From Trichoplax sp. H2 (lineage: Eukaryota > Placozoa > Uniplacotomia > Trichoplacea): a DNA stretch of 63,253 bases. Where the stretch lies: positions 1 to 63,253 of the forward strand of contig NOWV01000289.1 in assembly GCA_003344405.1 (NCBI GenBank). Reading direction: 5' to 3'. Below are positions 48,318 through 61,810 of this stretch, one piece after another. The notes beneath the pieces were generated by a model. The model saw only the letters and a list, made by a program, of their open reading frames with translations. It was not told where the DNA came from and searched no databases. A program made the position numbers and the translations under genes. Within the stretch, counting starts at the first letter, position 1. Each line of letters starts with the position of its first letter.

Positions 48318-50925
48318 GCAAGATATAGCTAGGCATATTGTGTACAAATCACACAGGAAGATACATAGCAGACTATACAAGTTTATAACGAACGTGTTTT
48401 GTTGGATTATCTATTAGAAACAGAAGTTTTCATGTAGTAGGAACTAGGCAGCTTCACCTTTTATTTACTAAGTATGATTTAGTTCGTGTTATCAACTGTT
48501 AGAATGGATTGTCAGCGCGAGTATTCTGAAAATACTTATTGCTAACAGTATGCAGTAATGAACTAAATTACTCATTTAATACTGTTTCGAATCGTTGTTG
48601 GAGCTTAGCATCGGTCTATGCTGATGGCTTATGTGATTTATTAGGTGTTTATGCTATAATAAATTGAAACAGTTCAATGTTGCGGTGTTGCCTTGTCATT
48701 AGGATAACTTAATAAGTACAGTAGTAACTAGTATGGAGAATATCCGTATTTGTAGTGCTAGGTAAGATAAATAATGCCTTAACGTGGATGTTGTTTGTAA
48801 TAGTTCAATACATATTTGATATTGATTGTTATTGTGCGATAGATAGCAATAAGATGATTCAAGTTATAGCTGATGATAGTTGAATTAGACAACCTACGAG
48901 CTTAGATTAAGATTAAGTATGAGTAAGAGATTCAAAATATTTACTGATAGAAAAGCTATGTAAGGAATATCTCAGTTCGAGACGTTTCTCCTAGTAAGGT
49001 ATAATAATAATACTATTGTTGTTTATAAATTAGACGGTTCCTATATAAACGGGAACATTTGACTTTAGTGGTGTGGTAAAAAAGTTGTAGATTTATCTTT
49101 GCGATAGAAGTTTTATCTTTACAGCATTTTACTGGGTATGTTTAACGTTAAGTATAAGGGTGTTTAAGTCAGTAGCTATTTATGGACTTTTACTGTACGC
49201 TATCTTGTCACAGAAGTGAAATGTTGACATTCATTAAAACTCTTTCTGAAAAAAAAAATATCGATATTAGTAATTTAATCAAGCATGCATAAGCTACCAT
49301 TCTTAAGTCTGAAAGCTTTAATGGCTACAGCTTTAACTATATTATTCAAGCTTCTATTTGATACATATTATCTCGCCAATTGTTCAAGCTGTCATTGATC
49401 CACATAGTGGTAATAGCTAAATGGAAAATTAATCTCATGAGATGCTATTTTAATATCTGTGTTACAAACCACGAGTGACAAAGTAGTCTATACACGCCAA
49501 TTCTTGCGGAAAACGCCACTTACTAACTTAATGAGGCGAGATTAGCTACATTACCAAATAATTCAGTTCCAACAACCAAATACTATGGTATAATTATAGC
49601 GTCGCAGATATAGCACGACTCTAATTACTGACGATCTCCTATGGTTAAGATACGACAGTTAGGTAGAAGCTACTCCATTGCATGCTCATACCATAAAGAC
49701 GAAATATGTGATTTCAAATATTGATATAACATATACTGTAAATACAGATCGATTTGTAACGATACCAAATGGATGTTTTTAAGACTTGGAAATAATGATA
49801 GCGCTATCTAAGATTCAAATTACAACTTTTATATTGCTGTAATCGAAGCTACCTTTGGTAAGTTACTTAGATTACTAGCTCTTAAACATGATGAATTCGA
49901 TAAGATAGTTCTAATACAGACTTTACCTAAGCGATTCCTGTTTCCATGTTTGACTTTTGATCGAAACTGCTCCTTAACTAAGTTGTAGCCTCAAGCATCA
50001 TGAATTAGATAAGTTCTTTCTAATAGAGAGTGTATCTTAGGCATCTTTGTTCAATGCTTGACAATATTATTATGGGACAAAACTCTTTTAATCGAAATAT
50101 AGTGTAGAGCCATGAGTTTAGTACTTGAGCTGAATTTTTAATTAAGTATGGAATTACTAATATGCACTACCGTAGACTATAATTATAATGCTTTCATAGT
50201 TTAATACCATTAGTTGCTTGAGACCCGACAAAATATGGTAATTCAATGCCTTTGCTTATTTCGTGGAAGCGAAGTAATGCTATTTACTACTATTACTACG
50301 TAAGTCATGTGCTAGGATTTATAAGCGTATGCAACGAGTAGATTGGGAAGTCTTCTTGTTAATAGTTTCCTGTAAGAACAGTTGTGGTTAGTTTTATTGT
50401 AATGGAGTGTAATTCACGTTTTAAATCCAAATAGTCTGACTTATTGAAGACCCTAAAAAATTGACTTTATTACATAAAGATTCTGTCAACCAGATCATTA
50501 TTATAATGATTTTGTTTTTGCCAGCTGCTACTGATTTGCGATTGAAAGTGCTATGATTTCGATCGTTAAGATAGAATCATAACCAGGATTAATGTAATTA
50601 TAGAATACTTAATACAAGTACTTACATAACATAGAACATAATATTTAACACAAAAATGCTAGAAATTTGCTACATTTAGGATCAAATCTTAAAATAATTA
50701 CATATTTCAAAGATACTCTTATTTCGCGAAAAGTTCAATAGGGTTACCTTAGAAGCACCTTACATATTAGCGATATTTTACGGATAAGTATTACTTTATT
50801 CGCTATATTAACTCACTTACTTATTGTAATAGCCTATTTCTGTTACTAATTTGCTATGACTAAGATAAAGAAGCCATTCGATTGGATAAATTGATTTCCG
50901 TTTCTTTTACGGCAAAAAATAATAC
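48318..50925. other. Intergenic, nothing firm
   Basis: AT-rich. A CCTATATAAACGGG sequence near 49040 resembles the core promoters of the LTRs in this window, but I could not define element ends around it. Confidence 0.35.
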
Positions 50926-51171
50926 ATGCCTATGATCGAAAAGGTATCGAAGTCAATCTTTAATGTTGAGCTAATCTCAGACTTTCTATTAGGCTATCAA
51001 ATACAACATAAAATAATTACTAAACTTAGGTGCGCATTACAAAGATTTATCATAAAATTACGGATTCTGAATTTTAATGTGATATATCATTCGGTTAATG
51101 TGGAAAACGTAAATCAGAAAACTCTAGCAATGGACTGGATACAAAAAGCCGCAAGCTACTGCATTAAATAG
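50926..51171 (+). pseudogene. Decayed gypsy-type RNase H remnant
   Basis: An 81-codon open stretch whose second half (LQRFIIKLRILNFNVIYHSV followed by NVN) resembles the end of the Ty3/gypsy reverse-transcriptase RNase H domain, in which a RW..L....F.I.Y..GK.N..AD.LSR pattern is usual. The TDHKPL and ADxLSR motifs are eroded, so this is a remnant at best. Compare the well-preserved fragment at 62470. Confidence 0.35.
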
Positions 51172-53257
51172 ATTCAGCTATTTTATTGTAGTCAAACTTA
51201 ACTCTTTTCTAAATTATATTTTTGCTACTAGCTGATATTGATGAAATAAAAATTAAACTGATGAGTTTATTTATTAACTTACTTTTCCATGTATCGACTG
51301 AGTATTCACTTATAGTGTGATTAAAAGAAAGACGCTCCTCTATGATCATAAGGGCATAGCAGCTATATTCCTTATTCGATGGCTGGGAGATATAGATGAA
51401 GTATTTAAACCTTCTTTTATGTTGTGAACATTGTTTTATTTATGGTCTTTGGTTTTATTAATTAAGAATTTTCATCCATTTCACTTAAAAATAATCTTCT
51501 TACTTAAAATGAAAATTGATAATAGCCTTGGCGAAATTTCGGCTATAAGTTAGATCCTTGTATTGCAAGATGCGAAGTAAGCGCTCCCCGTATTATTTAT
51601 CTTGGAGTTTAATAAATTGTGGATATTTGGCACAATATCTTTTTAAAGTCAATTTCAAGAAAAATTTTCTATTTAGCAACTTATGTTGAAAATGAAGCAT
51701 TTTCGAAAATAAAGGTAAGGTTCCGTGCAGATTTGTTTACGAGACTATCTCAGGTATCCAGATAATTTCCAAACCCTTATTTTTGCCCCCGGATATTGAT
51801 GCAATCAATACCAGAAATTGAATATCTTGTAAGTTCAATGTCAGGATGAATGCCTTGAAAAGCTCTTTTATGAAGGATGAGCTTTCATAAAGCCAACCCT
51901 ATTTCTGCTCTATCACAAATACGTTTAATTATCGGATAGCAGTTGTCCCCCGGTGAATTTTTCCATAACCGTATGCCAACCGGATGCACAGACGTTTCTT
52001 GATAAGTTTGGATTTATCAATCTTTTAAAAAAGTCATTTATTCGACCTTGATCTAAGTCATGTCAGAACATGTTTACAAGATAAAAAGAAACATTTGTTC
52101 ATAGGTATGAACCCACCTCAGACAAAGAAGATGAGAAAAACAGTCATTTTACAAATTGCTAGAATAGTTCATTCAGCCAGTATCAATTTATAATATTAGC
52201 TGTAACTTTAAAATTATTTCGTTTTAGAGATAGGGAGTATATAAATGTTTATCTTTTAATTAAATAAGAGTCGTTCGTTCATTACAAATAAAACTTTGAT
52301 GCTCCGAAAATACGACAACCTATTTATTTAACTATACTATAGCATCGATCATTATACCTACTAGAAATGCTAACAATTAAAATCATATAAAAATACTGAT
52401 TTTCTATTTCTTGAATCTCTGTAATGACTTTTCAAATAAAGATATTTAGTACCATTTGTACACGTAAGCTTTATTTAAAGAGAATAATTAATCCCTATAT
52501 TTGTACAACAACGGAAATAAAGACATGACGACTTATAGTCTTGTCTCACTTTAATTCTTAGCTATGACTGACATTGGATTAATTGAATACATGTTCTTTC
52601 CAAAAATTGCCGACGGTGGCGCTGTTTTATATACAACCCAATTTTGAGCTTCTTTCATTTCCTTAATAAACGTACCTTTGTTGAGTACCGTACTAGATAA
52701 AAACACATAATCTACTAGCAACGTGGTTATATCGTAGACTAGAAAATAAAAGTCTTGCAGGATCATCTTGGAAAAAAACTAAGGTATGCAAGTTGAGACT
52801 TACACGTGCTGTATAACCAGATGAATATTACAGATTACCGACGAAGCTAATATAGACTTTATCACTACGCTATAATACAACTATGAAAAGGGGATTGATT
52901 TACATAAGAAATATAAATATCATAATCCAGAAAGTGTATCTTTTAAGTGAGGACTATGGCTAATCAATAATTCATATGTTTTCGTTTATGTTGAAGTATT
53001 GGTAGATTCATTACTGTTTCAAATCTTAAAAGATATTATTTTGTAGCTACGCCAGAAAAATTGACGTAATATTGTAAACAGAAGTTGTGATTGTTGCCAC
53101 AATTTACTTAAAGTAAATAATGCAATTCGCCTCCAAAATCTTATTTAACCTAAGGCCATGTATTGCTCATTACGGTATATTCTGTCGGTTACAATTCGTA
53201 CTGTTAATACTACATTGAACAATCTGAGTTTTTTTGATACAATTTACTTATATAAAT
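51172..53257. other. Intergenic, nothing recognised
   Basis: AT-rich. A 71-codon minus-strand open stretch at 52551-52766 has no recognisable domain. No other feature is supported. Confidence 0.45.
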
Positions 53258-54252
53258 TTTCAAAAAATTTTGAATTAAATAACTGATAAAAGTTAAGGCT
53301 TATCCATTCATACGGACTGATATCTTAGTAATAATTTTTTTTTTCTGTTAAAAGATAGTAAAGATATCATATTGAAAGCGATTGTCTTTCATTTCTAAGA
53401 CCTTTTATTGCAGAAATTAAAGTGGTTTTGATCGTATACAAATCGTTTTTTATGGCTCTTCATTATTAGCTTGTTAAGACACAAATCAAGACTTCGAAGC
53501 AAGTTTATTCCTACTTTGTGATTTATGAAAGCGTAATATTGTAATGTACTGTACGGTTGAATATAAATTCCAAAATCGCTGGAAAAAAGTTCGATATTTA
53601 ATTAAAAAGTAAGTGAAGCATATTTTATCGTCGTTTATGTTCAACTGTTTTGATAAATCCTTATTTTATGCTTGACTATCATTTTATAAAACTGACTAAA
53701 TGAGGAAAAATTTTAGAGATTTTATCGAAATTCGAAAAAATTTAGCAGAGCAATTCAAGTGCTATTTTGACCAGTGATTTTAGAAATTTCGTANNNNNNN
53801 NNNNNNNNNNNNNAAATTTTCAAAAAATTTTGAATTAAATAACTGATAAAAGTTAAGGCTTATCCATTCATACGGACTGATATCTTAGTAATAATTTTTT
53901 TCTTCTGTTAAAAGATAGTAAAGATATCATATTGAAAGCGATTGTCTTTCATTTCTAAGACCTTTTATTGCAGAAATTAAAGTGGTTTCGATCGTATACA
54001 AATCGTTTTTTACGGTTGAATATAAATTCCAAAATCGCTGGAAAAAGTTCGACATTTAATTAAAAAGTAAGTGAAGCATATTTTATCGTCGTTTATGTTC
54101 AACTGTTTTGATAAATCCTTATTTTATGCTTGACTATCATTTTATAAAACTGACTAAATAAGGAAAAGTTTTAGAGATTTTATCGAAATTCGAAAAAAAT
54201 TTAGCAGAGCAATTCAATTGCTATTTTGACCAGTGATTTTAGAAATTTCGTA
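53258..54252. repeat. Allelic duplication with a 101-bp indel flanking a 20-N gap
   Basis: The sequence 53258-53793 is repeated at 53814-54252 on the other side of 20 N (53794-53813). The copies differ by a few substitutions and homopolymer lengths, and by 101 bp (53453-53553) present only in the first copy. The extra segment is bounded by TA on both sides but has no terminal inverted repeat. Here the whole locus appears twice, so this gap is not caused by an LTR. Confidence 0.85.
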
Positions 54253-54446
54253 ACAGCCAAAAATTGAAAAGGAACTATTTATTCACTTTTCTTGGTCCAA
54301 AGCTGATTTAAAGCTACTCTATCTGACTGAAATTGCTACATAATTTGGAATTTTTGATAGCGTAACCAAGTGTAGGTGCTGCTTCTGAATATTTTATCTC
54401 TATTTCGAAAATTAAATGCGCATTGATTGCTTTGGCATTCGTAAAT

Positions 54447-55508
54447 ATGAGCAACACTTATTCGAATAATCAGAGTTCGGACTCCGTATTCTCCATTAAC
54501 ATTGTATCATTCTGAACTTACCATTAGCGCTATGGTGATGAGTTTCTTTAGCTTCATTTTAAATATGATCATATTTTATAAAGTATGTACCAAGAAATAT
54601 TTGAAGAAGCCCCTTCATCGCCTAATTGCTAATCTAGCGCTTGCAGATATAATTCATGTCATCATCACATATAGTGTCATGGCGATTTTTTCTTTAATAG
54701 TAAACACTTATCGCCAATTGTTCTGGAAAATAACACCATCTGCTGCAATATTACTTGCAAAATTGTATTCTACATATACGTTGCATCAATAACAACTTCT
54801 ACTTCGACATTATTGGTAATTGGAGCTGAAAGATATCGAGCAATTACATATCCACTTAGACGAACTTACACAAGAAAGCAAATGAATAGAATTTTGATGG
54901 CAATTTGGGCAATATCATTCAGTAGTACCCTTTTGATTATATTTACGCGCAATTATGATCGATCTAGTATCCTTAACTGCACAGGGTCATTGTCGCCGTA
55001 CAAGTCTTTCATTGCTGCTATTTCATTCACTGTTTATGCCATTGCCACGTATGGAATACCAACAGTATTTATTATCATATTCTATGTCTGTATTATTATG
55101 AGTTTATATTATTATAACCTGCCAAAGGGCGATTCAGAGTATCGAGCTGAAGTCAATAAATCAAGGCAAATGAAAAATCAAGTCATAATGGCATTACTTA
55201 TCATTACCATTTTATCAGCAGCATCTTACTTCCCATTTATGGCCATTCATGTCGGAATTGCATTCCTAAAGTATTCTACTAACAATGCGATCAAAGACTT
55301 GCCCAAACTCTTTTGGATATTCTATCGTTTGACTGCCATTTTGATGTTGATTCCAACGATTCTAAATCCAATACTGTACAATTTTGCCAGCTCTGAAATC
55401 AAGAAGGAAATGAAAGCATTTACAGTTAACTTGCCTCGAATTTCTGCTAGAAAATGTTGTATTCACTTTAGAAAAGCTAATCGTTTAACTCCAGTCTTAA
55501 AAATGTGA
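54447..55508 (+). pseudogene. Broken paralogue of the peptide-type GPCR
   Basis: Homologous to the minus-strand GPCR at 42657-43721 over its whole length, from the start (MSNTYSNN) through the TM2 motif NLALADI, ERYRAI, SYFPF in TM6 and NPILYN in TM7 to the C-terminus. The frame is lost twice. Near 54480 five bases are missing compared with the paralogue (its codons for Ala-Tyr), and near 54748 one base is missing just before TM3. The frame after the second break stays open to 55508, so decay is recent, or these are assembly errors in an intact gene. The locus lies 200 bp after a haplotype-duplicated gap, where assembly quality is doubtful. Confidence 0.85.
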
Positions 55509-56689
55509 TTATTGTCGCAACCAGTTTCTAATGGTCCATTTATTCTTGTACCTTGCAATAAGTATCTTCCATTATGATCTCTCTAAATCATTATCATCAA
55601 TATTCAAAGGTTTCCCTGATCGAACTAGTCAAATTCGTTACAGACTTAAAAGATCACCATTGCGGCTAAGGAAGGTGGAACTACTGTAAACAGATTGTAC
55701 TTCCAATTTGAAGTGCTGTCAATCTAGCCTGCTTCTGATTTTCATTTTCTGTAAACACTATTATTGACCCTTGATAATGTTTAATGTGCTGCAGTATTTT
55801 AAGCCGTAGCTATGACATAATACTGTAAGTGCTTTACTTAAATAAATCACTAGCTAAAACTGGTCTTATTTCTGTTAAATGTAGTTTCTTTTCAGAATAT
55901 TCGTATATTGTGATGTGCTTAGTTATAACCCTTGAATAATTTTTTAAGCTGTCATGTCATTGAGGTTAGTATTTGCAGATAATGATTTTCTAACTCTCTA
56001 GCCCACAAGTTAAGTTCTGTTTAATCAGCCGTTTGATAAGACAAGCTTAATACTCAAGTCTACATCAGCAGAATCGTTCACATTACAATCTGTTCAGAAA
56101 CAATAAATAATTTCTGGTGGATTCGAAAATGTAATGCCAATAAATTTACTTACGTCACATACAATTTTCTTGGAAAGAAGAGTAAATTTTATAACCGTTA
56201 TCAAATGATTGCAAGTAAGTCGAAAACCTTTCTTCTTCTATTCAAATAAACCCTTATGTTCATATTTCAGTAAAAGCAACAGTCGATTGCTGCAAGCAAA
56301 TTCGTTGCGATAATTTGGCGAGGTTAGGAATGTAGAGGAAATTTATGTTGGAATTAAAATCAAACATTACCCTTAAATTACGCTACATTTTATTTTGGAG
56401 AGCTTTGTTTATTAAAATAATGCTAAATGATCGGTTGCCAATTTAATAAGTAGTATTGCATGAAAGAAAATATGAAGTGAATGAAGATCATTTTTTTAAG
56501 TATGAATGAAACGTGAATTTCATGATAACGCTGATGATGATAACATTTTCTAAACGCCTTTACGACAAGGTCAAAACAGAATTAATTTTATAGAAGCTGA
56601 TTTTCTTAAGGAGTCATTAAAGATGTTAGCCTTTACATTAGACATATAATAGGTTCAATTATCAGTGCTAGTTGCATAACTATCCAAGA
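55509..56689. other. Intergenic, nothing recognised
   Basis: AT-rich sequence downstream of the GPCR pseudogene. No gene or repeat was recognised. Confidence 0.45.
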
Positions 56690-57240
56690 GCAAATGTAGG
56701 GGGAAGTATCTGGAAACCAGCTTACAAGATATACTAGATGATCAATATCCTATAGTATAGATATTATGTTATTGTTAGAAACAGCAGATTTTTCATCGGT
56801 TGCTCCATCTTTACTGTGTTTAGCCATTAAGGTAAGCATTAACATTGCTTTCTTCTATCTCTACTTTTGTTAGAAACAAGTTTTTTCCTTCTTTAGCTTC
56901 AGCTCCACCCTGCTATCTATTTGCCATCGAAATAAGTTGATAAGATTCTTCACTTCTATCTCTGTTTTTGGCAGACTGCAGACAGAATGTTTGTAGATTG
57001 AGGATACCAGTTTTTAGCAAATGAAATCAGCTGCATGATCAATCTACTATCGTATCGATTTCATATTATAGTTAGTAACGAGAGCCATCTTCTTTCTATC
57101 AAGGCTGCAAGGCTGCTCTATTTCTTGACTGCCATGAGTGTACTTGTAGAACCCATGCTCCTTCTACTTAGCGAACTATATACAGTTTCTATATCCTTGA
57201 ATACTTTACTTTCCATTATGGCAGAATACGAAGTGGACCA
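56690..57240. repeat. Satellite-like tandem repeat, unit about 300 bp, cluster 2
   Basis: Two diverged units related to cluster 1 at 46880-47460. Landmarks are GATCAATATCC (about 56739) and GATCAATCTAC (about 57036), GACTGCAGACAGAATGTTTG (about 56975), TTGTTAGAAACAGCAG and, at the end, TTTACTTTCCATTATGG, which also ends cluster 1. A 73-codon open frame at 57035-57256 is not convincingly coding. Confidence 0.6.
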
Positions 57241-58133
57241 ATATTCAAATGAATGAATTAAATATTAGATGGAGAAGTAAAGCTAAATGAATGATAAAGT
57301 TGTTTATTAATGGATATTGCTGTTGATCTCAACTAAGTAGATTGTAATCAGCGTCTTACGTATCTCTTTATTTTATTTTATTTATCATAAATTGATTATT
57401 ACATAATAACTACGTCATTTCGACGTTATTGCCCTTACTGAACTACTAAAAGATATGTTGAATATAATCCAGATCAAGTTAAAATTAGATACTTGATACA
57501 AATCAAGTCTGAATTTGTTGATGTTTCTCTAAACTAACTTTCGTTAGATTTAGAAATTATCCCATGATATTACATAACGGCCAAAAGTATTTAAAATTTA
57601 TGAATCGACTGCAAAGTAGTAAAGCAGAATATGAATCATTCGTACCTGTCAATAAAGTGACCAATGACTCCTGAATTAACATCCAAAACATTAGCTTTGC
57701 CTTACTTTGAACTGTACTGTAGATGCTTGCGAAAAGTCAACTCACTCTTCTAGGCTATTTGTTTTGGTTCACTGATTAATAGTATAATTTAGATGAAGCT
57801 ATTTAGCCCATTTTATTAATCTGAGCTTCATTAATCCAGCATAGAGTTTAACAATTTATAAATACTTCGATTAAAATTAAAGCCTAGTAACACCCATGTT
57901 TACTAGAATAGCTGATGATGAATCTAGGTATTTACTTGTGTCTACTAGCACTATAACAATAACATCAACTAATACATCGTATATTTACTATTATTTCGGC
58001 TGAAATACCTATAGTACGATGTGATATTCCTCGGCTTGTTAAGTATTATCGCAGGCGATTTTCTTATTATTGATTGTATGTAGATTTTAATCAGTATGCT
58101 AATTTGTATGTAGCTATTCTGCATGTCTAGCAT
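57241..58133. other. Intergenic, nothing recognised
   Basis: AT-rich sequence between the satellite-like cluster and the solo LTR. No feature was recognised. Confidence 0.45.
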
Positions 58134-58508
58134 TATTACGATGTGTAAGCTCGTTCTAATGATAACTTTAGATGGATAAGTTTACTTTATATGCACCAGA
58201 AGTTTCTGACGAGACTATAAAAGGCTGCTGCCTGAAGACCGGTTTTTAGTTAATTAGTCGGTTAGTTAGTCAACTAGTTTGCCAATTGCTATTAAATTGT
58301 CAAGACTATCATCTTGGTTATCAAGATCTCTTCAGTAATTAATAGTAGTCCATCTCTTACTACGTCGTCTATATTGTACCATAGTATTTGGTCGTTGGAA
58401 CTGAATTAGTTGATGATATAGCTCATCTTGCCTCTTGAAGTCAGTAAGAGGTGTTTTTTCATAAGTATTGGCGTATGTAGACTACTTTGTCACTGGTGGT
58501 AAGTGACA
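58134..58508 (+). mobile_element. Solo LTR
   Basis: A 375-bp element homologous to the insertion at 47907. It begins TATTACGATG, where the usual TG start has mutated to TA, and ends GTGACA. The flanks AGCAT and AGCGT form a one-mismatch 5-bp target-site duplication. A TATA box (TATAAAAGG) lies at 58216-58224. No internal region is attached, so it is a product of LTR-LTR recombination. Confidence 0.75.
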
Positions 58509-61500
58509 AGCGTTAATCAAAATGTGCGTAAACCATCTTCGTTTTAGTTTAGATGCCTATGGAGTCTATTCCTTGGAATGAGATTTGAATATTGTTTCAT
58601 TTTTATATTGCAATAAAAAAAAAGCGTTGTATATGCTAAACTTTGACTCAGCATTATGGAAACTCCAATGCAACGTATTCAGCATATCGTATAATACATT
58701 ACTTAATCCGGAATAGTTTAACAAGAATTTAAAACTGCAAATCTGTACGTAATAATTTGAGCTAATTGCAATCGTAATTCGTCTGATAGTATAATGTTAA
58801 TACAAAAATGGCAGCACTGTTTAACGTAGTGATTAGCAACAGTTGTACTTAAGTATATTAATTGTAGATGATAACTGGTGTAATGAAACGATTTAAAACC
58901 AATTCATTACACTATCACTGACTTTCTTGGAAAGAGACTCTAGAAGAGTCGATGGAAAGATATTTTTCCATGCATGCTAGTGTGTATTCCCGTATTTGCA
59001 TTGGCTGAATAAGTACTGCAAGTTCCAGTAGCTTGCAACTGGATCTAACACCAAAGTCTATAATTGAGTGGAGCCGCTCCATTATAGCTATCAATGAGCT
59101 ACATGGTAACCACAGTTGCAACATAGCTGATATTACTATCAGTTTGTCTCCTAAAGCCACCAAAATACCCAGGCAGTAGCTCATCGAAGCGATGAAATTG
59201 CTGCTAGGATAGTTCAATTTGCTATCAAACGATGGCTTAATGCGACGTAAGAGGAGCCTTAGATAACTGATGACTTTGCGTCTCTGTTAAGATTATCCAT
59301 CATCCTTAACGTGCACTTGTGCAGCTATGCAGCTCTTCCATAGGCAGTAAGACAGTACTATAACTGGTTTAGCATAGTTGAAGCAGCTTATTATTGTGAA
59401 AAAGAGACCGAATATCCCCCAATTCCCTAGAGAACGGATCAGGTCGACTTTGCAAAGATGTATGGTTAAATAGAACTTCCAGTGGCTGCTCTCTTCTTCA
59501 CTTTAGTAGGCAACAGAGAAGATGTCTTGCGAGAGCAAGGACACTGGCTCCAAAATAAGTAAAATTGTGCTATACGAAACACTATTATTTAGCTACAGTG
59601 CTACAGCATTGACTGTAATGTTGCCGTTAGAAACAGTCGTCATGGACTATGGACCAGTTGGAATCGAATAGTCTATATGCAATCTTGTGGTTGTCATGAA
59701 TTATATTATGAATAATTACTAAGCGCTCCACCCAGTTATTTACTTTGGCATCAAATCAAATCTTGAGCTTGTGGAATGTACTTGTGCAAGCAAATGGTGG
59801 ACAGGATTCTTTCTTTGATGTAGCGTATTGCTTTTGTACTTGTCTCAGGGTTGTTTTGCTACCTTCTGAAATTTGCACAAGAGCATTGAAGGCAACGGCC
59901 TCTACCAGAAGTGGATACCGTTGTTATTGTCCTTTGGTTGTCCTTTTTTTTAGCTCGCATCCTAGCACGGTAAGCTAGCTCCAATCGAATCCTGACAGTT
60001 TATTTGCATTGATTGTCTTCTGGCCAAGACAGAATATTACCTACCAAAGGATTAAATTTATCGTAATAAAACCATTCTTTGACTCAAGCATAATTCAATA
60101 TTGAACCGACAGGTAGGCTTATCGACGTCTTATTCACTTTCAAGTCAGCCATATTGGATTTTGTACACGTATAATAGCTCATTCTCCTCGTTAATTTTGC
60201 TATTATAGTGGATTGATATTCGTTAGTGCTTGAAAATTACTTTACTAATGGAAAATAGGATAAAATTTGTAGCTAATTTTGTTCTACTAATTGCACTCAT
60301 CGTTGACATCACACCTAAAATTTTATAACATTTTTATAACGAATTCTCTAACGACTGAGATACTATGTAATAGTGTAACAAGCTCTGACAGATCAGGAAA
60401 GATCTTGGAAAAGAAGAACTAAAAACACTGTAACGGTTTGCATAGAATAAACATTAATTACTAAGAGCAGGGGCTGCCAGCTTATAGACTGAGCTAAATG
60501 TGTTCGTATTCTTGAAGGCCGGGCGTTTCAACGCTGCTACAGAAATAGAAATCGTTAGGAGATCGTAAAATCTTTAAACTACGAAACGAACGTAGTAACA
60601 GTTAGGCAATGACAAGCACTAGTAACAGAGAAGTGTAGCGGCTTCAATACGTTACCTAACTTGGGTACAACTTAAAAATTGCGAACAAGATCATTTAACA
60701 CTTACAGAATTTAGTATTAGAACGGTAGTTCCTAATTAATTATTATTACTTCACTAACAAGAAATTAAATAGAAGAGTATCACAGACTACCTTGTGACAA
60801 GTTTACTAGCCCAACATAAAGCACTTTCATCGAGTTGCTTCTACAGATTACTGCCCTAATCTGTCAGAAGATCTTGTAAGAATATAGTACTACTGCTACA
60901 ACGCTCAAGAACTGCCCTTTTAAAAGGCTCACAACCAGTAGACACGCTGTTTTATAATCTACAAAATAGCTTTATTCAATAACACTGAAGCTTTGTGAGC
61001 AGCAATACTTTCTTAAACTCTATAATTATGCAGTCTAACGGCAACCTAGTGGCGTAGCTAAGAGCGTTGAACCTAGTTTGCCCTTATTAATAAGCACGCA
61101 ACTATTCTTATGGCCAATCATTCTGGATTGACTGTAAGCTAACAATGTACGGGTACACAGTATTACTCTAAATTACTTCTGCAATTCTGTTTCGAATGGC
61201 GATGGTTAGTTTACTATTCTAAATGTTTACGTTATAATGGATTGAAATAGTTCATTAAAACTCTCTTGTGATTTTGACAATATATTCTACTCTATGTTGA
61301 GTTTAACTTTGAAAATATTGTGTCTTACTATTTTTAACATCCCTGTTTGTTGGTATTATATAATACAGCATCTGTGGACATAGATCTTAATATGCTTTTT
61401 ACTGTGATAACGGTTTGGTGCCATGAACGCAGTGCACATATATAAATAGAATGTTCTCGTTTAATTTGAGTCTTATTTTAATTCAGTTGTCATCTGTCAC

Positions 61501-61810
61501 CGCAGTTAAATAATACTAGTGAAGCCTACCGAAGTACTAGCTGGCGTAGAATTTGATATTTTTTATTAAGGTTAAAAATAGAATAGAACTAAAGTCCATT
61601 AGTGAGGTTTCAATTATTCACAGTGTTGACATTTAGTGAAGTACTAACGGTCGCAGTGCCTAGAATTCATATAGTTTAAGGCCCAATCCTAATAAACTCA
61701 TTTTGCGAAACCACATGAAGTGATAATACTTTAACCTTAGCAAATATGAACTACAAGTTCCAAGCTTGCATCTTTAATGGGTATGCCATTGTGCTAGAAA
61801 TTATTGAAAC
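58509..61810. other. Intergenic with a somewhat GC-richer, possibly decayed element
   Basis: The stretch 58915-59980 is less AT-rich than its surroundings and has fragmentary open frames on both strands (58915-59217 -, 59745-59978 +), interrupted by stops. This would fit a decayed transposable element, but I could not identify a domain. The remainder to 61810 is AT-rich with nothing recognised. Confidence 0.3.

Noticed and set aside
53453-53553. The 101-bp extra segment as a Tc1/mariner-type MITE
   Set aside because: It is bounded by TA, but its ends (TGGCTC... and ...GTACTG) are not inverted repeats, so transposition is not shown.
58915-59217. 100-codon minus-strand open frame as a gene
   Set aside because: The opposite strand has a similarly fragmentary frame, and the stretch looks like decayed repeat sequence without a domain.
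60429-60799. TGTAACGG...TTGTGACA as another LTR
   Set aside because: The ends fit loosely, but the 5-bp flanks (AACAC and AGTTT) do not match and the body resembles none of the other LTRs.
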